This document shows, piece after piece, positions 33,359 through 44,764 of a stretch of 64,000 bases of DNA. The translations under genes and the position numbers were made by a program. Source of the stretch: Polytrichum commune (Eukaryota > Streptophyta > Polytrichopsida > Polytrichales > Polytrichaceae); assembly GCA_950295325.1 (NCBI GenBank), contig OX485803.1:21762001-21826000 (forward strand). The letters run 5' to 3'. The notes beneath the pieces are model-generated. The model was not told the origin of the DNA and searched no databases. It worked only from the letters and a program-made list of their open reading frames with translations. Position 1 is the stretch's first letter. The number at the start of each line of letters is the position of its first letter.

Positions 33359-35951
33359 CTAGGCTATCATGCTGGCATGAGAGCACAAATAACCACAAAT
33401 AATACCCAACATTGCCCCGGCACCAACTTGCAAAGGAGTGTGTCCCAGAAGCTCCTTCAGCTTCTTTTCGCTCACAGGGTGACCTTGAAACAAATCCTCC
33501 ACAATCATGTTCAAAACCTGCATTCAAAAGTCCTCCAACAATTAGTAGTGACAAGTTTTTCTCAAGCAATTTAACATGTTCTGTCCACCTAACCAAGATT
33601 CACACAACAGTACTGTGGTGCCTTATCAGTTTTGGCACAAAATAATAATTTTCTGGAGTGAAGGTGCCACATGTCACACACTGTGAAGAAGTTGATGTGG
33701 CATGAAGATAAACTCAATTTCGGCAAGCACAGTGAATCACTAAACTCAATCACTGAAGCCAGTCGTGAAGATTTAAAATTTCAAAAAACAACTTCACAAT
33801 GATGTGCTTGCCAAGATTCTATTCACAAGCTGCTTGGTGATGTGCAGTAACTCATAAGAAAGCACTTTATCTCATCATATGATCATCATTTCAGCAGAAA
33901 TTTGACATTCTGACCTCTGCTTGCCTTCCCGCATGTCGCCTAACTCCAGCTGCATCGTACATCACAATCAGGCTAAACCCTAAGCACACTGGAAACAGGC
34001 TGTCACTGACTCCATGACACAGTGCCACCGCTGTTGTTAAACCTACACATAGAGCAGAATGGGAGGAAGGCATGCCGCCTGAACCCACTAGCATCTTCCA
34101 GTCCCACCTCCTCTCCACCCAGTAAGTTGTGAATACTTTCATGACCTGCATTGCATGTTGGACATATGAATCAGCCATATGCACGCCATGTGTTTGCCAG
34201 ATGCATTCGCGCTGTCAAACCTACTTGATTCCCATCACTAGATTAGGTTGTCTCAGTTGATGTACAGATTTGGCATTACTGAACCCAAAGGGTAATTTGT
34301 GAATACCTAGCTACATCTCATTCCCTTCAGCATTACTACATTCACTTGCTTCCAGTAGGCATAAAATGCACTAAAAGACTTAAACTACACAATGCAGGAT
34401 GCATGTGACTACCAGATGCTCACATCAAAGCTTTATACCCTTGGTGAGCAACATGATGTGCATTGCCAAACCAAGGCATATAAATCTGCCAGACGCATTC
34501 GCGCTTTCAAATCTATTTGACTCCCATCACTATGTTTAGGTTGTCTCAGTCATTGTGCAGATTTGGCAATACTAAACCCATAAGGTGGATTGTGAATACC
34601 TAGTTACATCTCATTTCCTTCAGCATTCCTGCACGCACTTTCTTACTGTAAGCATGGAATGCACTGAAGGACTTCAAGACAAGATGCAGGATGTATGTGA
34701 CAACCAAATGATCTTCACGTCAAGCCTTTAAACCCTTGCCGATCAACATCATCTGCATTGCCAAACCAAGGCAAACGAATTTGCCAGATGCACTGACGCT
34801 TTCAAATCTACTTGACTCACGTCACTATATTAGGTTGTGTCAGTTGATGTATAGATTTGACATACTAAACCCATAAGGTAGATTGCACATACATAGCTAC
34901 ATCACATTCTCTTCCGTCTCCTGGATGCACTTGCTTCCAGTAAGGATGGAATGCACAAAAAAAACTAGAACAAGATGCAGGATGCATGTGACTACCAGAT
35001 GCTCACATCGAGGTTTTAAACCCTTGCTGAAATTCATGACCTGCATTGCATTTTGCAGATAAGAATCATGCAAAACCAATGCAACAAATGTTCCAGATAC
35101 AATTATGCTGTCACTGGATTAGGTTGTCTTGGTTGATGTACAGACTTGGCATTACTAAACCCAAAAGGAAGATTGCAGATACTTAGGTACGTTGCATTCC
35201 CTTCAGCAATCCTGCATGCACTTGCTTCCAGTAAGCATGGAAGCCACTAAAAGACTTAAAAACAAGATCCAGGACCAAGTGCCCTTCACATCAGGACTTT
35301 TAAACCCTTGCTGCACATCATCATAAAACCTGCAAGAAAAGAAATGGAATTTACCTGCGCGAGCGCCCACGCCACGAGACCTGACATGAAAGTAGGGTTG
35401 GCCCTGAGTGTGATCAAAACTGGACTAATTCGGTCGCGTGCAATCACAGATGTGCTTAACAAGGCCATCCCGAGGCCTCCTTGCTGCAACAAAGATTTCG
35501 TGTCGAAATCCGCCCCTTGTCCTAAAGCTTCCAGCTGCAGTCGACATTGATTCAACCTCCCTCTCAAGCGAGACAACAATGCAGTTGCCTTTGCGAGCAG
35601 AATCACGGGGAGAAGCAAGAGTCGGGGAGGTAACATAGCAGATTGACTCGGCGGGTTAGGCGGGTTAGGTTCGTCAAAACCCATTGCTCCTTGATTTGAA
35701 CTGCTGGCATGGCCCTGGCACCGAACACTTGACCTCCTTCGGGTGTCATCTTTTCGAATGTCATTTTCCAAGTAACTTGTGCAAGTTATGGAAATCCTTT
35801 GCCTGCAGTTCAGCAGTTTCAAGTGGGAATAATTGTTGGTGCTGCTGATGCTTTTCACCACAGCAGTAGTCAAAGTAGGGTTAATCCTCAGTGTAATCAA
35901 AACAGGGCTAAGTCGATCCCTGGCAATCACGGAAGTGCTTAGTGAAGCCAT
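33359..35951 (-). CDS. DUF212 protein (acid phosphatase/vanadium-dependent haloperoxidase-related), 3 exons
   Basis: Exons on the minus strand: 35951-35355, 34145-33915 and 33517-33359, joined in phase to 328 codons. The conserved core is unmistakable: ANPTFMSGLVAWALAQ at the end of exon 1; WDWKMLVGSGGMPSSHSALC, VMYDAAGVRRHAGRQAE in exon 2; VLNMIVEDLF, LKELLGHTPLQVGAGAMLG in exon 3. These are small membrane proteins related to PAP2/haloperoxidase folds; plant forms are often plastidial, with biochemical role unsettled. Hydrophobic segments occur near LPPRLLLLPVILLAKA, in exon 2 and near the C-terminus. The start is uncertain: the first 35 codons repeat the later LLSTSVIARDRISPVLITLR segment, and a decayed copy continues upstream, so translation might begin at an internal Met such as MGFDEP. 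Intron 1 (1209 bp) consists largely of a four-copy tandem repeat. Confidence 0.88.
34181..35290 (-). repeat. About 293-bp tandem repeat, four copies, filling intron 1 of the DUF212 gene
   Basis: The landmark AGGTTGTCTCAGTTGATGTA (or close variants) occurs at 34245, 34538, 34832 and 35121. Other landmarks (GCCAGATGCATTCGCGCT, TTCCCTTCAGCA, GGATGCATGTGACTACCAGA) keep the same spacing. The unit includes the sequence around the exon 2 splice acceptor: near 35037 a copy of the acceptor context CATGACCTGCATTGCAT recurs, giving a decoy start of exon 2 on the minus strand. Confidence 0.88.
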
Positions 35952-36022
35952 CCCACAGGTTCAAGGCTGCAACAAAACCTCTCTTTACCAAAACCCTTCA
36001 AGTCAATCCCTGCCCTAAAGGT
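35870..36022 (-). repeat. Duplicated copy of the DUF212 exon 1 segment
   Basis: 35873-36020 matches 35395-35545 (shared GTGTGATCAAAAC/GTGTAATCAAAAC and GCAATCACAGATGTGCTTA/GCAATCACGGAAGTGCTTAG, then GCTGCAACAAAGAT/GCTGCAACAAAACC). In the upstream copy the frame before the Met is broken by several stops, so this is a partial tandem duplication of exon 1 whose 3' part now encodes the predicted N-terminus. Confidence 0.75.
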
Positions 36023-37507
36023 TCAATCCTCACTCGTTGGTGGTGAAATCCTTCCTGACCCACCACCCATTCTTCCAGATGCTTCGCAAGTGCCAGAGTG
36101 GTAAATGCAGCCCACTCTCAACGCCTCTCAAAATGAAACACCCCAAGTATGTACCACAAAAAGAATGATAATGGTAACCCGCCTCAAACACACAAACAAA
36201 ACGAAAACTAAACTCCGTCACACAATAACACCATGAACCAAACCTCCAATCAGGAGAATCTCAGAACCCAGGCGATGCAATAACCAATTGCAGCCATAGC
36301 CGAGGGGGAGGTCATGTTGCCAAATTCTTCTTCTTCTCCTCCTCCTTCTTCTTCTACCACAAGAGGAAGAAGAATTCCTCCCTCATGGTTGCTTTCTCAA
36401 AAGCTGCTGCCGGATGAAGTTGCGAGGATGCATGTGAGGAAGTAAAAACACCACAAAAACCACAAAACCCACCAAAACCCACCCAAAAGTGGTGGGAAAA
36501 CAGGGAACGTCGGACTCAGTAGGACAAGGAGAAGGGGGAGGATGGCATGGAAACGGATAAGAAAGAGCCGCAACGCTCAACTTCAAAGGGAATTCGGAGA
36601 TTGATGATTCTTTCTCTCTCTATTGAAAGAAGGTGCTCAGGTTCCACAGGAAACAGAGGTGGGCCATCTAGTGACACGTGTCAATATAAGAATGGTCATG
36701 ACCATGAAAATATATATCTAATCCCGCGTGGGTCCAACTCTGCAAGTATGTATTGTCGTTGAGAAAATATTCTGTGCATTAGGTATTCTTCCCCCCAACT
36801 CCACATGAGGACAAAAAAATAGGGTGTGGGGTCCACTATTGAGCCACGCGTCACTCATGGATTGGGGTACTCCTCTCTGGAATTGCTTGGATAGGGGTTG
36901 AATGTCCAAGTCCAATGGTATTCTTTCACTCGTACACTTGTAACTTAGGTCATATCGCAATTCAAAGACGTACAACAAGTACACTCTACCCTGCCTAATA
37001 TCACGCCTATGGCAACCAAAGTGGACATGATATTAAGAAGGTAGTTGGTGTTAACATGGATGTGTGATAATAGAGAATTAATGTAGTGCATGACATTATG
37101 GAATAACACAAAGTCAACAATGTAATAATGAAATTAATTACAATGATGATAATGTGACATGTGCAAGCATGTAATTTGAATTCTTTGGGGATTACTTTAA
37201 TGTCAAAACCCATGATATATGGGAGGGGATTGTGACAACAAAGAGGGAGATTTAAACTAAGAACATCCATTCCTAGGATTTTGGGATATAAGAGAAGGAA
37301 ATGACATTAAGAAGGGTGATGTTACGGAGGTTAGGGTGTATAATATAAGGACAAAATTTGGTGATATGGTTTTCACACAACCAAATTAGCAAAAAAATCT
37401 TCAGAGAATGATAGTAATCTCATACTAATCAAAATCACTTGAGATGTATTTTTTAATTGGTTTGAAATGGAAGTTTTACATTTAGGAAATAAAAGAATAG
37501 GGTCAAG
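36023..37507. other. Upstream region of the DUF212 gene and non-coding flank
   Basis: Contains CTTCTTCTTCTCCTCCTCC microsatellite-like runs near 36325-36360. Probably 5' UTR or promoter for the minus-strand gene up to about 36600. Beyond that, no gene seen. Confidence 0.4.
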
Positions 37508-37825
37508 AACCTTATTACTATTCTAAATTAGTAAATTTTGCAAGTAAAGATTTATATTTATTTCAAGTTCATAATGTTACCCAGTCTCCTTGGTGAGTTG
37601 GGTAGGCCATGGGCCCTACATCTGAGATGCCAAGAATATAACGTTAATTACCTCATAAACATGAACAACCTTATTACTATTCTAAATTAGTAAATTTTGC
37701 AAGTAAAGATTTATATTTATTTCAAGTTCATAATGTTACCCAGTCTCCTTGGTGAGTTGGGTAGGCCATGGGCCCTACATCTGAGATGCCAAGAATATAA
37801 CGTTAATTACCTCATAAACATGAAC
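37508..37825 (+). repeat. Exact tandem duplication, 2 x 159 bp
   Basis: 37508-37666 and 37667-37825 read the same base for base (starting AACCTTATTACTATTC, ending CATAAACATGAAC). No mismatch was seen, so it is a very recent event or an assembly artefact. No coding content. Confidence 0.93.
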
Positions 37826-38521
37826 AATGCCAACTTAATCTTAGGCAAAGCTTGGAAATTAACTCTTATGCTAACTAATGTTATGTTTCAACACTTCAAG
37901 TGTTGTAAGGAAATGTTGCTAGTAAAACTATTTGATAGAGATGGTGTGGAACTTTGATGGATACAAGTGGGAAATGAACGTAGGCAACCCACTTTGGGCC
38001 GTTATGCTTTTGATGATTGATGTATGTTGACCTTAATATGTGGTCATTCTTCTTAGTTAGACACCTATATTCTAGTCATAAATGGCTTGTAGTTATGAAC
38101 AAGGCTTGCAATTAAGAATAAAAAAACATAATTACACATACTCTCATGAGATTGAACTATGGGTTCAAATTTAAACAGGATTGTAGGGTCAATAAATAAC
38201 ATAGTTTGAAGGACCTACATGTGCGGTTTAAAGTGAAAAAGAACCTCCACTTCAACCTCTTATACATGTTGCATCTCAACTATGATTTTGAAACTTGATT
38301 TGGCAATCTTCACAATCGCAATCGTTAACCTAATGAGACAATATTTGAATCCCCATGCAATCCAACAACCAAAAAATATTCGGAGAGTTGGAAATGCTCA
38401 TAGCCTAAGCCACTGTCTCACTTGTGAAATGCACTACTAGCCGTTGCATTTGGTATATGCCATAATAAGTTACGTTCCATGCAATAGAATGCCATTGCAA
38501 ATCATTTTGACATGCAATTGC
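37826..38521. other. Non-coding stretch
   Basis: No gene or repeat recognised. Confidence 0.5.
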
Positions 38522-39088
38522 ACTACACCATTTATGGTAACTAATGTCACGTACACTATTTGTGAACAACCTAAACTAGATGCTTAGAGGTTTCCAAGTG
38601 CTTCGTCCACTAATTGCCAATATGATACCATTCGTCAACATAAGTGTAAAAATATCTACATTATGACATTTAGCATAGCACATTGGGATACTTGAGATAA
38701 TAGTTTTGCGTATTAGTATGCAAGGGGAAGATATTAATGAGCACGCTAATGGCAAGTGTCATGTGTTTACATTTTAGTATACAACATAAGGATCTTCTTG
38801 AGCATACTAATGCCAAGTGTCACTTGTGTACACTTCAGTCAACTTGTAGACCATTATGTAACATACTCATACCCTTCATAACAGTACCGGTATTCAACAT
38901 ACCCATGCCAAGATATTCATAAACACACTTGAACGCCAAGTGTCATGAGGCGACACTAATAAAGGAGTAATTAGTGCCAAAGTTGTTGATGATAAAGTTG
39001 TTGATCATAAGTGTAACCTCACATAGGCCTCAAAATAGGGTAAGTGACATTATTACGCATGTGATGCTAAATACCATAAACGATGTAC
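38522..39088. mobile_element. MITE with ACTACACC termini, copy 2 (long form)
   Basis: Left end ACTACACCATTTATGGTAAC, right end AATACCATAAACGATGTAC. Related to 32694-32918 but more than twice as long, with three internal repeats of a phrase like CTAATGGCAAGTGTCATG near 38746, 38808 and 38933. Confidence 0.65.
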
Positions 39089-39385
39089 AATGGGTGGTAA
39101 GCAAGTTCAGCACTTTGTTACTGAAATGCTATCTAATTCTTTTAGGCAAGACATGGAATTTTGTAGAGGTTCCAACTAATGAAAAAGTGACACGTGCCAC
39201 TTTACTAAAAAAAGTTTTGAATTGATTTGTGTCAAACCTGCTTACCTATTACCAAGGGTATGTATACACAATCAGAGGATTAACTTAGTTGTATGAAAGA
39301 CAAGAATATCTGGAACTTACTTTCATGACTCTGGTGATGCATGTGGGGAAGGTGACCTAGAAAAGCAGATGATGAAGGGAGCTTA

Positions 39386-39883
39386 GGGCCACTTCACACA
39401 TGAGACTGAGAGCCCGTGACCATTACACTTCAAGCACTCTCATTGGTGAAAAAGGTGGAGCCGGTCCAAGTTCGCTTCACACTATGCTTGAGGGACCAAC
39501 AGAGTATGTGAATGCAAGATGGATGTAAAGTCTACATGGATTCCTACATGGCATCGAATGGATCATGTTTCATGGTCGCTTGGATTATATTTTAAAACCA
39601 CCTCTTCGAGGTAGGTCTAACATAAAACCGGGAGACCATGGCACTCCGAATGCTCACAACCGTTGATTTATTTTCGTTTATCAAGTGTGAGGACCCGCAT
39701 GAATAGAAATTCATTGGAATAACATTTGGTTGAGGACCCCGTCACATATGACTTCACACTACATTTGAGGATCCGTGACCACACTACATGATTTTGGAGG
39801 TGTCTTGGGACGGGCTTTGGACACTTTCTTTTGGGCTTCACAATTTCATGGTCACGGCTCTTGGGTTGTGTGTGAAGTGGCCC
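39386..39883. mobile_element. GGGCCACTTCACAC-family MITE, copy A, TTA target duplication
   Basis: Starts GGGCCACTTCACACATGAG and ends with its inverted counterpart GTGTGTGAAGTGGCCC. TTA occurs at 39383-39385 and 39884-39886. About 90% similar along its length to 57251-57753. Non-coding, 498 bp; TTA plus GGGCC points to PIF/Harbinger. Confidence 0.9.
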
Positions 39884-40544
39884 TTAGGATATTCTATTTT
39901 GTGCTTGGTTGATGCCACCTTCCTTCTCGAGTACTAACTTAGGTACCCAAAATAATGTGGGGTGAGTTCAAGATTTTTGTATGTTCTTGTTTTGGCACCA
40001 CTTGTGCTAAGGTATGTAGTCCTAAAGTGGTATGCCATCTTAAAGGGTTTCTAGCATATAAGTACATATTCAAGTATGAAATGTACATATTTAAAAGAAA
40101 ATTGTTTAAGAAACTCTATGAGCACCACTTCAAGAGTTCATAAGATATTCAATTTCATCCCAAATATATTAAGACCAACTCTCATGTTCCTCATTTCGAT
40201 TTGCTAATGTGTTCATGTGAGTTTCCTTAGATTGTCAAATCCCTATATATGTTGGAATATAAAGAGTGTCCACTTTAGGCACACTTACCTTAACAACACA
40301 ACCAATGAACAAGGAGATCTAACTGCTACATCTTTTTGTCTGATTAGTGTGGGTTACCATTTTGGAGTTATGCATTGCTATAACATTTTATTGAGAGTAT
40401 CATTTTTTACCCAAATAACATATGTAGTTAGTATGCACACCAAAGAACATCGTATAACTTATTTGGTAAGAAATGATAATGTTGGTAAAAAGTTATAGCA
40501 ACATATACTTTTGAGTGGTAACCCACCCTAATTAGACAGTTTAG
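39884..40544. other. Non-coding stretch
   Basis: Short frames only (39955-40143, 40217-40498), with no recognised family. Confidence 0.4.
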
Positions 40545-40735
40545 TGTAGTTATAGATGAACCGATTGAGTTTGAGAAATAACCGGTTGAAGTTCAAGACT
40601 TCAGGAAAATTGCCAATCGTTCTAGAGGATTCTATGGAATATACCTCGAATCATTAAAGAAAAACTGAAAGATCATCACATCTAACCGGTTGGACTTGGA
40701 ATTTGACCAACTATGCCCGAAACCCCCCCAACACT
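40545..40735 (+). repeat. Dispersed about 200-bp repeat, copy 4
   Basis: Contains ATAACCGGTTGAAGTTCAAG, AACCGGTTGGACTTGGAA and CCCGAAACCCCCCC in the family order. Confidence 0.75.
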
Positions 40736-43142
40736 AAAAGACAACCGTGTTGGCAAGATCCCTTGTAAGGTAGACGTACCTAATTTGGTTATTTCTCTTT
40801 AATTTGACACCTATATTTGAGTGGTATGTGGTTGGTATGCCTCCAAGAACATGTTTAAAAAAAGAAAAGATATGTGTCTAAAAAGAATTGGATTGCATGT
40901 TGAAAATGTGATTATCATTCTAAGTTCAATAGTCAATATAAATGGGAGGGCCTATATGACCATTCAATGTCATCAAAAATCTTAAGTTTGACAATGACTA
41001 AGATATTCATATGAGCTCCAAAAATTATGAGGAAAGTGGATTTGGCGTCAATCTAGCTTTACTAACCATCTCATACTAATCATGTGTTTCATATCCTAGG
41101 ACAAGTGGAGTAAGAAAAAGAAAAAGAAGTAACCATTTAAGACCAATCTATGTTAAGCCAAGACACACTTTTGCAAGCAAAGGCTATTACACCTTCTCAA
41201 AATGTAGTTGGTTGAGATTTACGTAAATTGTACAAATTATCCTATCTTGCTCTTTGTCAACTGTGAACCTCAAGAGGGAAATAGATTATCTACTATAAGT
41301 GGCTTTTCATAATAAAGAGGGTATTCATGTGACTACAATCTCGAATTGCATTTGCTAATCATCTCATCTTAATTTCATGTTGGATATCCTAGGAGATGTG
41401 AGTGCAGAGCTTAAAATGTTTGTTTGACACCCACTTACCTTAGTGTAGCATACTTGTTATGAGACGACAACAAGCAATCTCAAAGTGGCTCAATAGAAGG
41501 GTGCATGACTTAATAAATGGAGTGTGATGCATCACACTTCCCTACATGAGTTAAATTGGTTAGTAGATACATGCAAAAGTGAGAAATATGTGGAGTTAAA
41601 ATTTGTGGAGTTATTTTCTCTCTTAAAATGAATAAAAGCCCTATGATTAAACTATCAAAAAAGTGTAATATGTTAATTTTTTGAATGTGAGAATATGCAT
41701 TGTATGTACAAAGTGTCACAAAATTGTTACAAAACAACAAAATTCAATCTACAAATCCAATATAATTGTACATTACATGCATAAATGGTGTGTGATTATA
41801 ATATATACTAATGTATATTGTAAATATATGCAAGAGTGAGAGAGAATCCAACATGACCCATTGTTTTTACGTATCCAAAAATATATGAAATTCATCATGA
41901 AGAGAAGATCCATGCATTGTAAAATCACAACAATTTGTAGTGTATGTATGTAGTGTCACTACACCGTTACAACAACAACAACAACAACAACAACAATTGA
42001 GCTACAAAACCAGCATAAGGATGACTATAACCCTATCATAAAAATCTCATTTGTTACTACCGTTACAAAATGGGTGTTTCAAAACAATTCCTATTTATCC
42101 ATATTTAAGTATCATGATGTGTAAAAGATACTAATGTAGTGGGCTTACACGTGTTAAAACACCACTGTTGGTGATTGGGTGTCAGTAAACCCAACTTCTT
42201 CATAGGAAGATATCTTGGAACTACCGTAGGTTGATAGCCGGTCCGACATAGCTGTGTCGAATAATTATTTAAAGTGCCAAAAGTCGGTCTAGCCCTTCAA
42301 AATAGTAATTTATGAAAATTCCAACACTTTTCCCATGACTTTCTCACAATTCGGGTAGTTCAAACAAGTCAATCAAAAGGTATAAGGTGTTTAAATTACA
42401 TATTACATTATCAATATGTTTTAGTATATAACTCCTCCCCATAAGATGTCCGTTGGAGGTGGTACTATGTCAATTATCTACATTTTCTTATATGAACACA
42501 ACTCCAAAAAAGGTTTTCTTCTTAGCACAATCAAGCTATGAAAATTTGTTTATAACACATTTGCTCTTCAAACCTCCTCACTTCATGAAAACACTCATTG
42601 AAATTCATTCATATCTTTTGCACAAAATTTTCAAATCACAAAGATATTTTTGGTCATAGTACTTTGTTTCATGTTCCAACTTTCTCTAGGTGGACACAAT
42701 TCCAAATAAGTGCATCTTCTATGTGGAATTGAGGTCCGAAAATGTATTAAGGACATAGACCAAGTTCCTAATACATAGTCTTGCAAATTTCATGTTAACC
42801 CGTATTCTTTGCAATGACTAAGGATGACTTGGAATATAATGCAACCCCCCCCCCCCCTCCTCTATATAGTACTTTATATTGGATTATTGATAGCAAGTTG
42901 GTGTAGAATGAGAATTTGCCATATTTTGGCAAAAGTGTAAGGTGAGTTAAAGTAATGGACAAATTGTGTTTATTATTTGTAAATAATTAGACATTTATTT
43001 TATGAATTATTTTACATCGGACCGGCTATTAGCCTACAGTATAGTTACCAACGAGGCATGTTACTTCAAAAAATCATACCTTCTATATATATCCAAGTGG
43101 GAGGTTAATAAATAAGAAGTGACCTCTTGGTTCTTGCTCTTA
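40736..43142. other. Non-coding stretch with simple repeats
   Basis: Includes an (ACA)n/(CAA)n microsatellite at 41969-41996 and a C13 homopolymer at 42845-42857. No gene recognised. Confidence 0.5.
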
Positions 43143-43536
43143 GAGCATCCTCAGTCGGTCTAGGTAAAGCTCACTGCAAACCAAGACCTATCTTGCTTAA
43201 AATTGCTCAAAATTTAGAGGGAGTGCACCAAATCTTGCTTAAAATGGACAGATCCTCCCACACTCCCTCTAAATGTCAAAAATTTGGAGGGAGTGTGGGA
43301 GGATCTTTCCATTTTAAAGCAAGATTTGGTGCACTCCCTCTAAATTTTGAAAATGTGGTGTTTTCAATGAGGGATTTCACCTACGTCAAATTTTTACAAT
43401 TCTTTTTTCTTGAGAAATATCTCACGTTTATTTAGGTGTGCTTCTAATGATGGTAATTTCAGTTTCTAATTTTAGGTCAGTCAAAAGATAGGTTTTGGTT
43501 TGCAGTGAGCTTTACCTAGACCGACTGAGGATGCTC
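43143..43536. mobile_element. Near-perfect full-length foldback MITE, TTA target duplication
   Basis: Left arm GAGCATCCTCAGTCGGTCTA continues for about 49 bp as the reverse complement of the right end (one mismatch), flanked by TTA at 43140-43142 and 43537-43539. The interior is also self-complementary (AGGGAGTGCACCAAATCTTG on both sides, ATCCTCCCACACTCCCTC inner stem), so almost the entire 394 bp folds into one hairpin. GAGCATC...GATGCTC ends with TTA are a common plant MITE class. Confidence 0.92.
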
Positions 43537-44764
43537 TTAGAGTTTCACCCATTCTTACTCTCTTAAATCTCATCATTTTTGTAATACATTTTTATCGCGA
43601 AGCTATAACCAATGTTGTTGTGGTGGTGGTGGACTTTTGTAAGAGTGGTATTTTGTGGTGCTTAGTTGTTGTGAGATGGAAGAGACAAAGGTGTTGTGAC
43701 TATGAGGATCATGATCCAAGGAAGCAATAGTAGCCAGAGGAATTGCTAGGTGGGAATTGCTAGGCTACATTAACTTATTCAGTGAGTTGCAGAGCCAATT
43801 TTTTCATAACCTATGTTTTATGATGTTTGCGAATGCATTGATATCAGGTAGAGTTTGTATGTCTTTTGAGTGAAGTGATAATGAGGCGGTTGTGAAAATG
43901 CTCAAACTTATCGCATAGTGATGCCTTGGTTATAATGTTTGCAAGATGATTATATGTGGAATTGTAGGAGATGTTATTTTCTTCATACTAAAAATTCTTT
44001 CGAATGAAATAATACAATATTTCTATATGACAAATGGTCTATCATAATATTTTATTTAAGAGATTATAGTTAATCATCAAACCATCACTCCAAGATCCAC
44101 TATTCATACTTTAGCAAGGAATTTAGCTATCCTCACGCATGATCATTGGTTCGTATAAGATTTTCCACACTAGAATTCATTATATCTTCAAAAATAATAT
44201 CTAGCCAACCTAACATGACTCACCTAAGGATTTTTAGTTGTATGGTGTTGTCTCTTTAATTGGTAAATAGGGTCTCTTTCCAATTAGGGTCGACATAAAT
44301 CAGGAATGAAGATTCAGTTTAAGGCTGTTTGGTTGGTGGGAACAGAACTAAGTCCTGTGGCTATCCTTTGATAAGCTTTCAAAGAACACCTGGTGGAAAT
44401 AATTTGTCATACCCTACCCAGCATTCCCAACCAATTGTCAGGGCAAGCCTCCACTTCGGGTGAAATACAAAATCAAGATGTCATAGTGGTTTTTCAATTT
44501 GCCTCTTGTACTAGATAATGAGTACCTCTTTTCCTCTCTTGGTTATTCAGATTCATATACACACAATAGACTGTACATTGAAACTGCATTCTGAACATGG
44601 AGGAATTGAAATATGAAGTAATCTCACTCACTATCATTCATAACCTAGTCTACAGGTTCCATAAGCTGGGGAACCGGACTCTGTTCAATAAATATTCACT
44701 AGAAAAGAAGGATACCAAAAGAACTGCCCCAGAAAAATATTCATGCTTCTGAAATATAACATGC
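43537..44764. other. Non-coding stretch and 3' flank of the coiled-coil gene
   Basis: No gene; the right end is probably the 3' UTR of the minus-strand gene ending at 44765. Confidence 0.4.
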
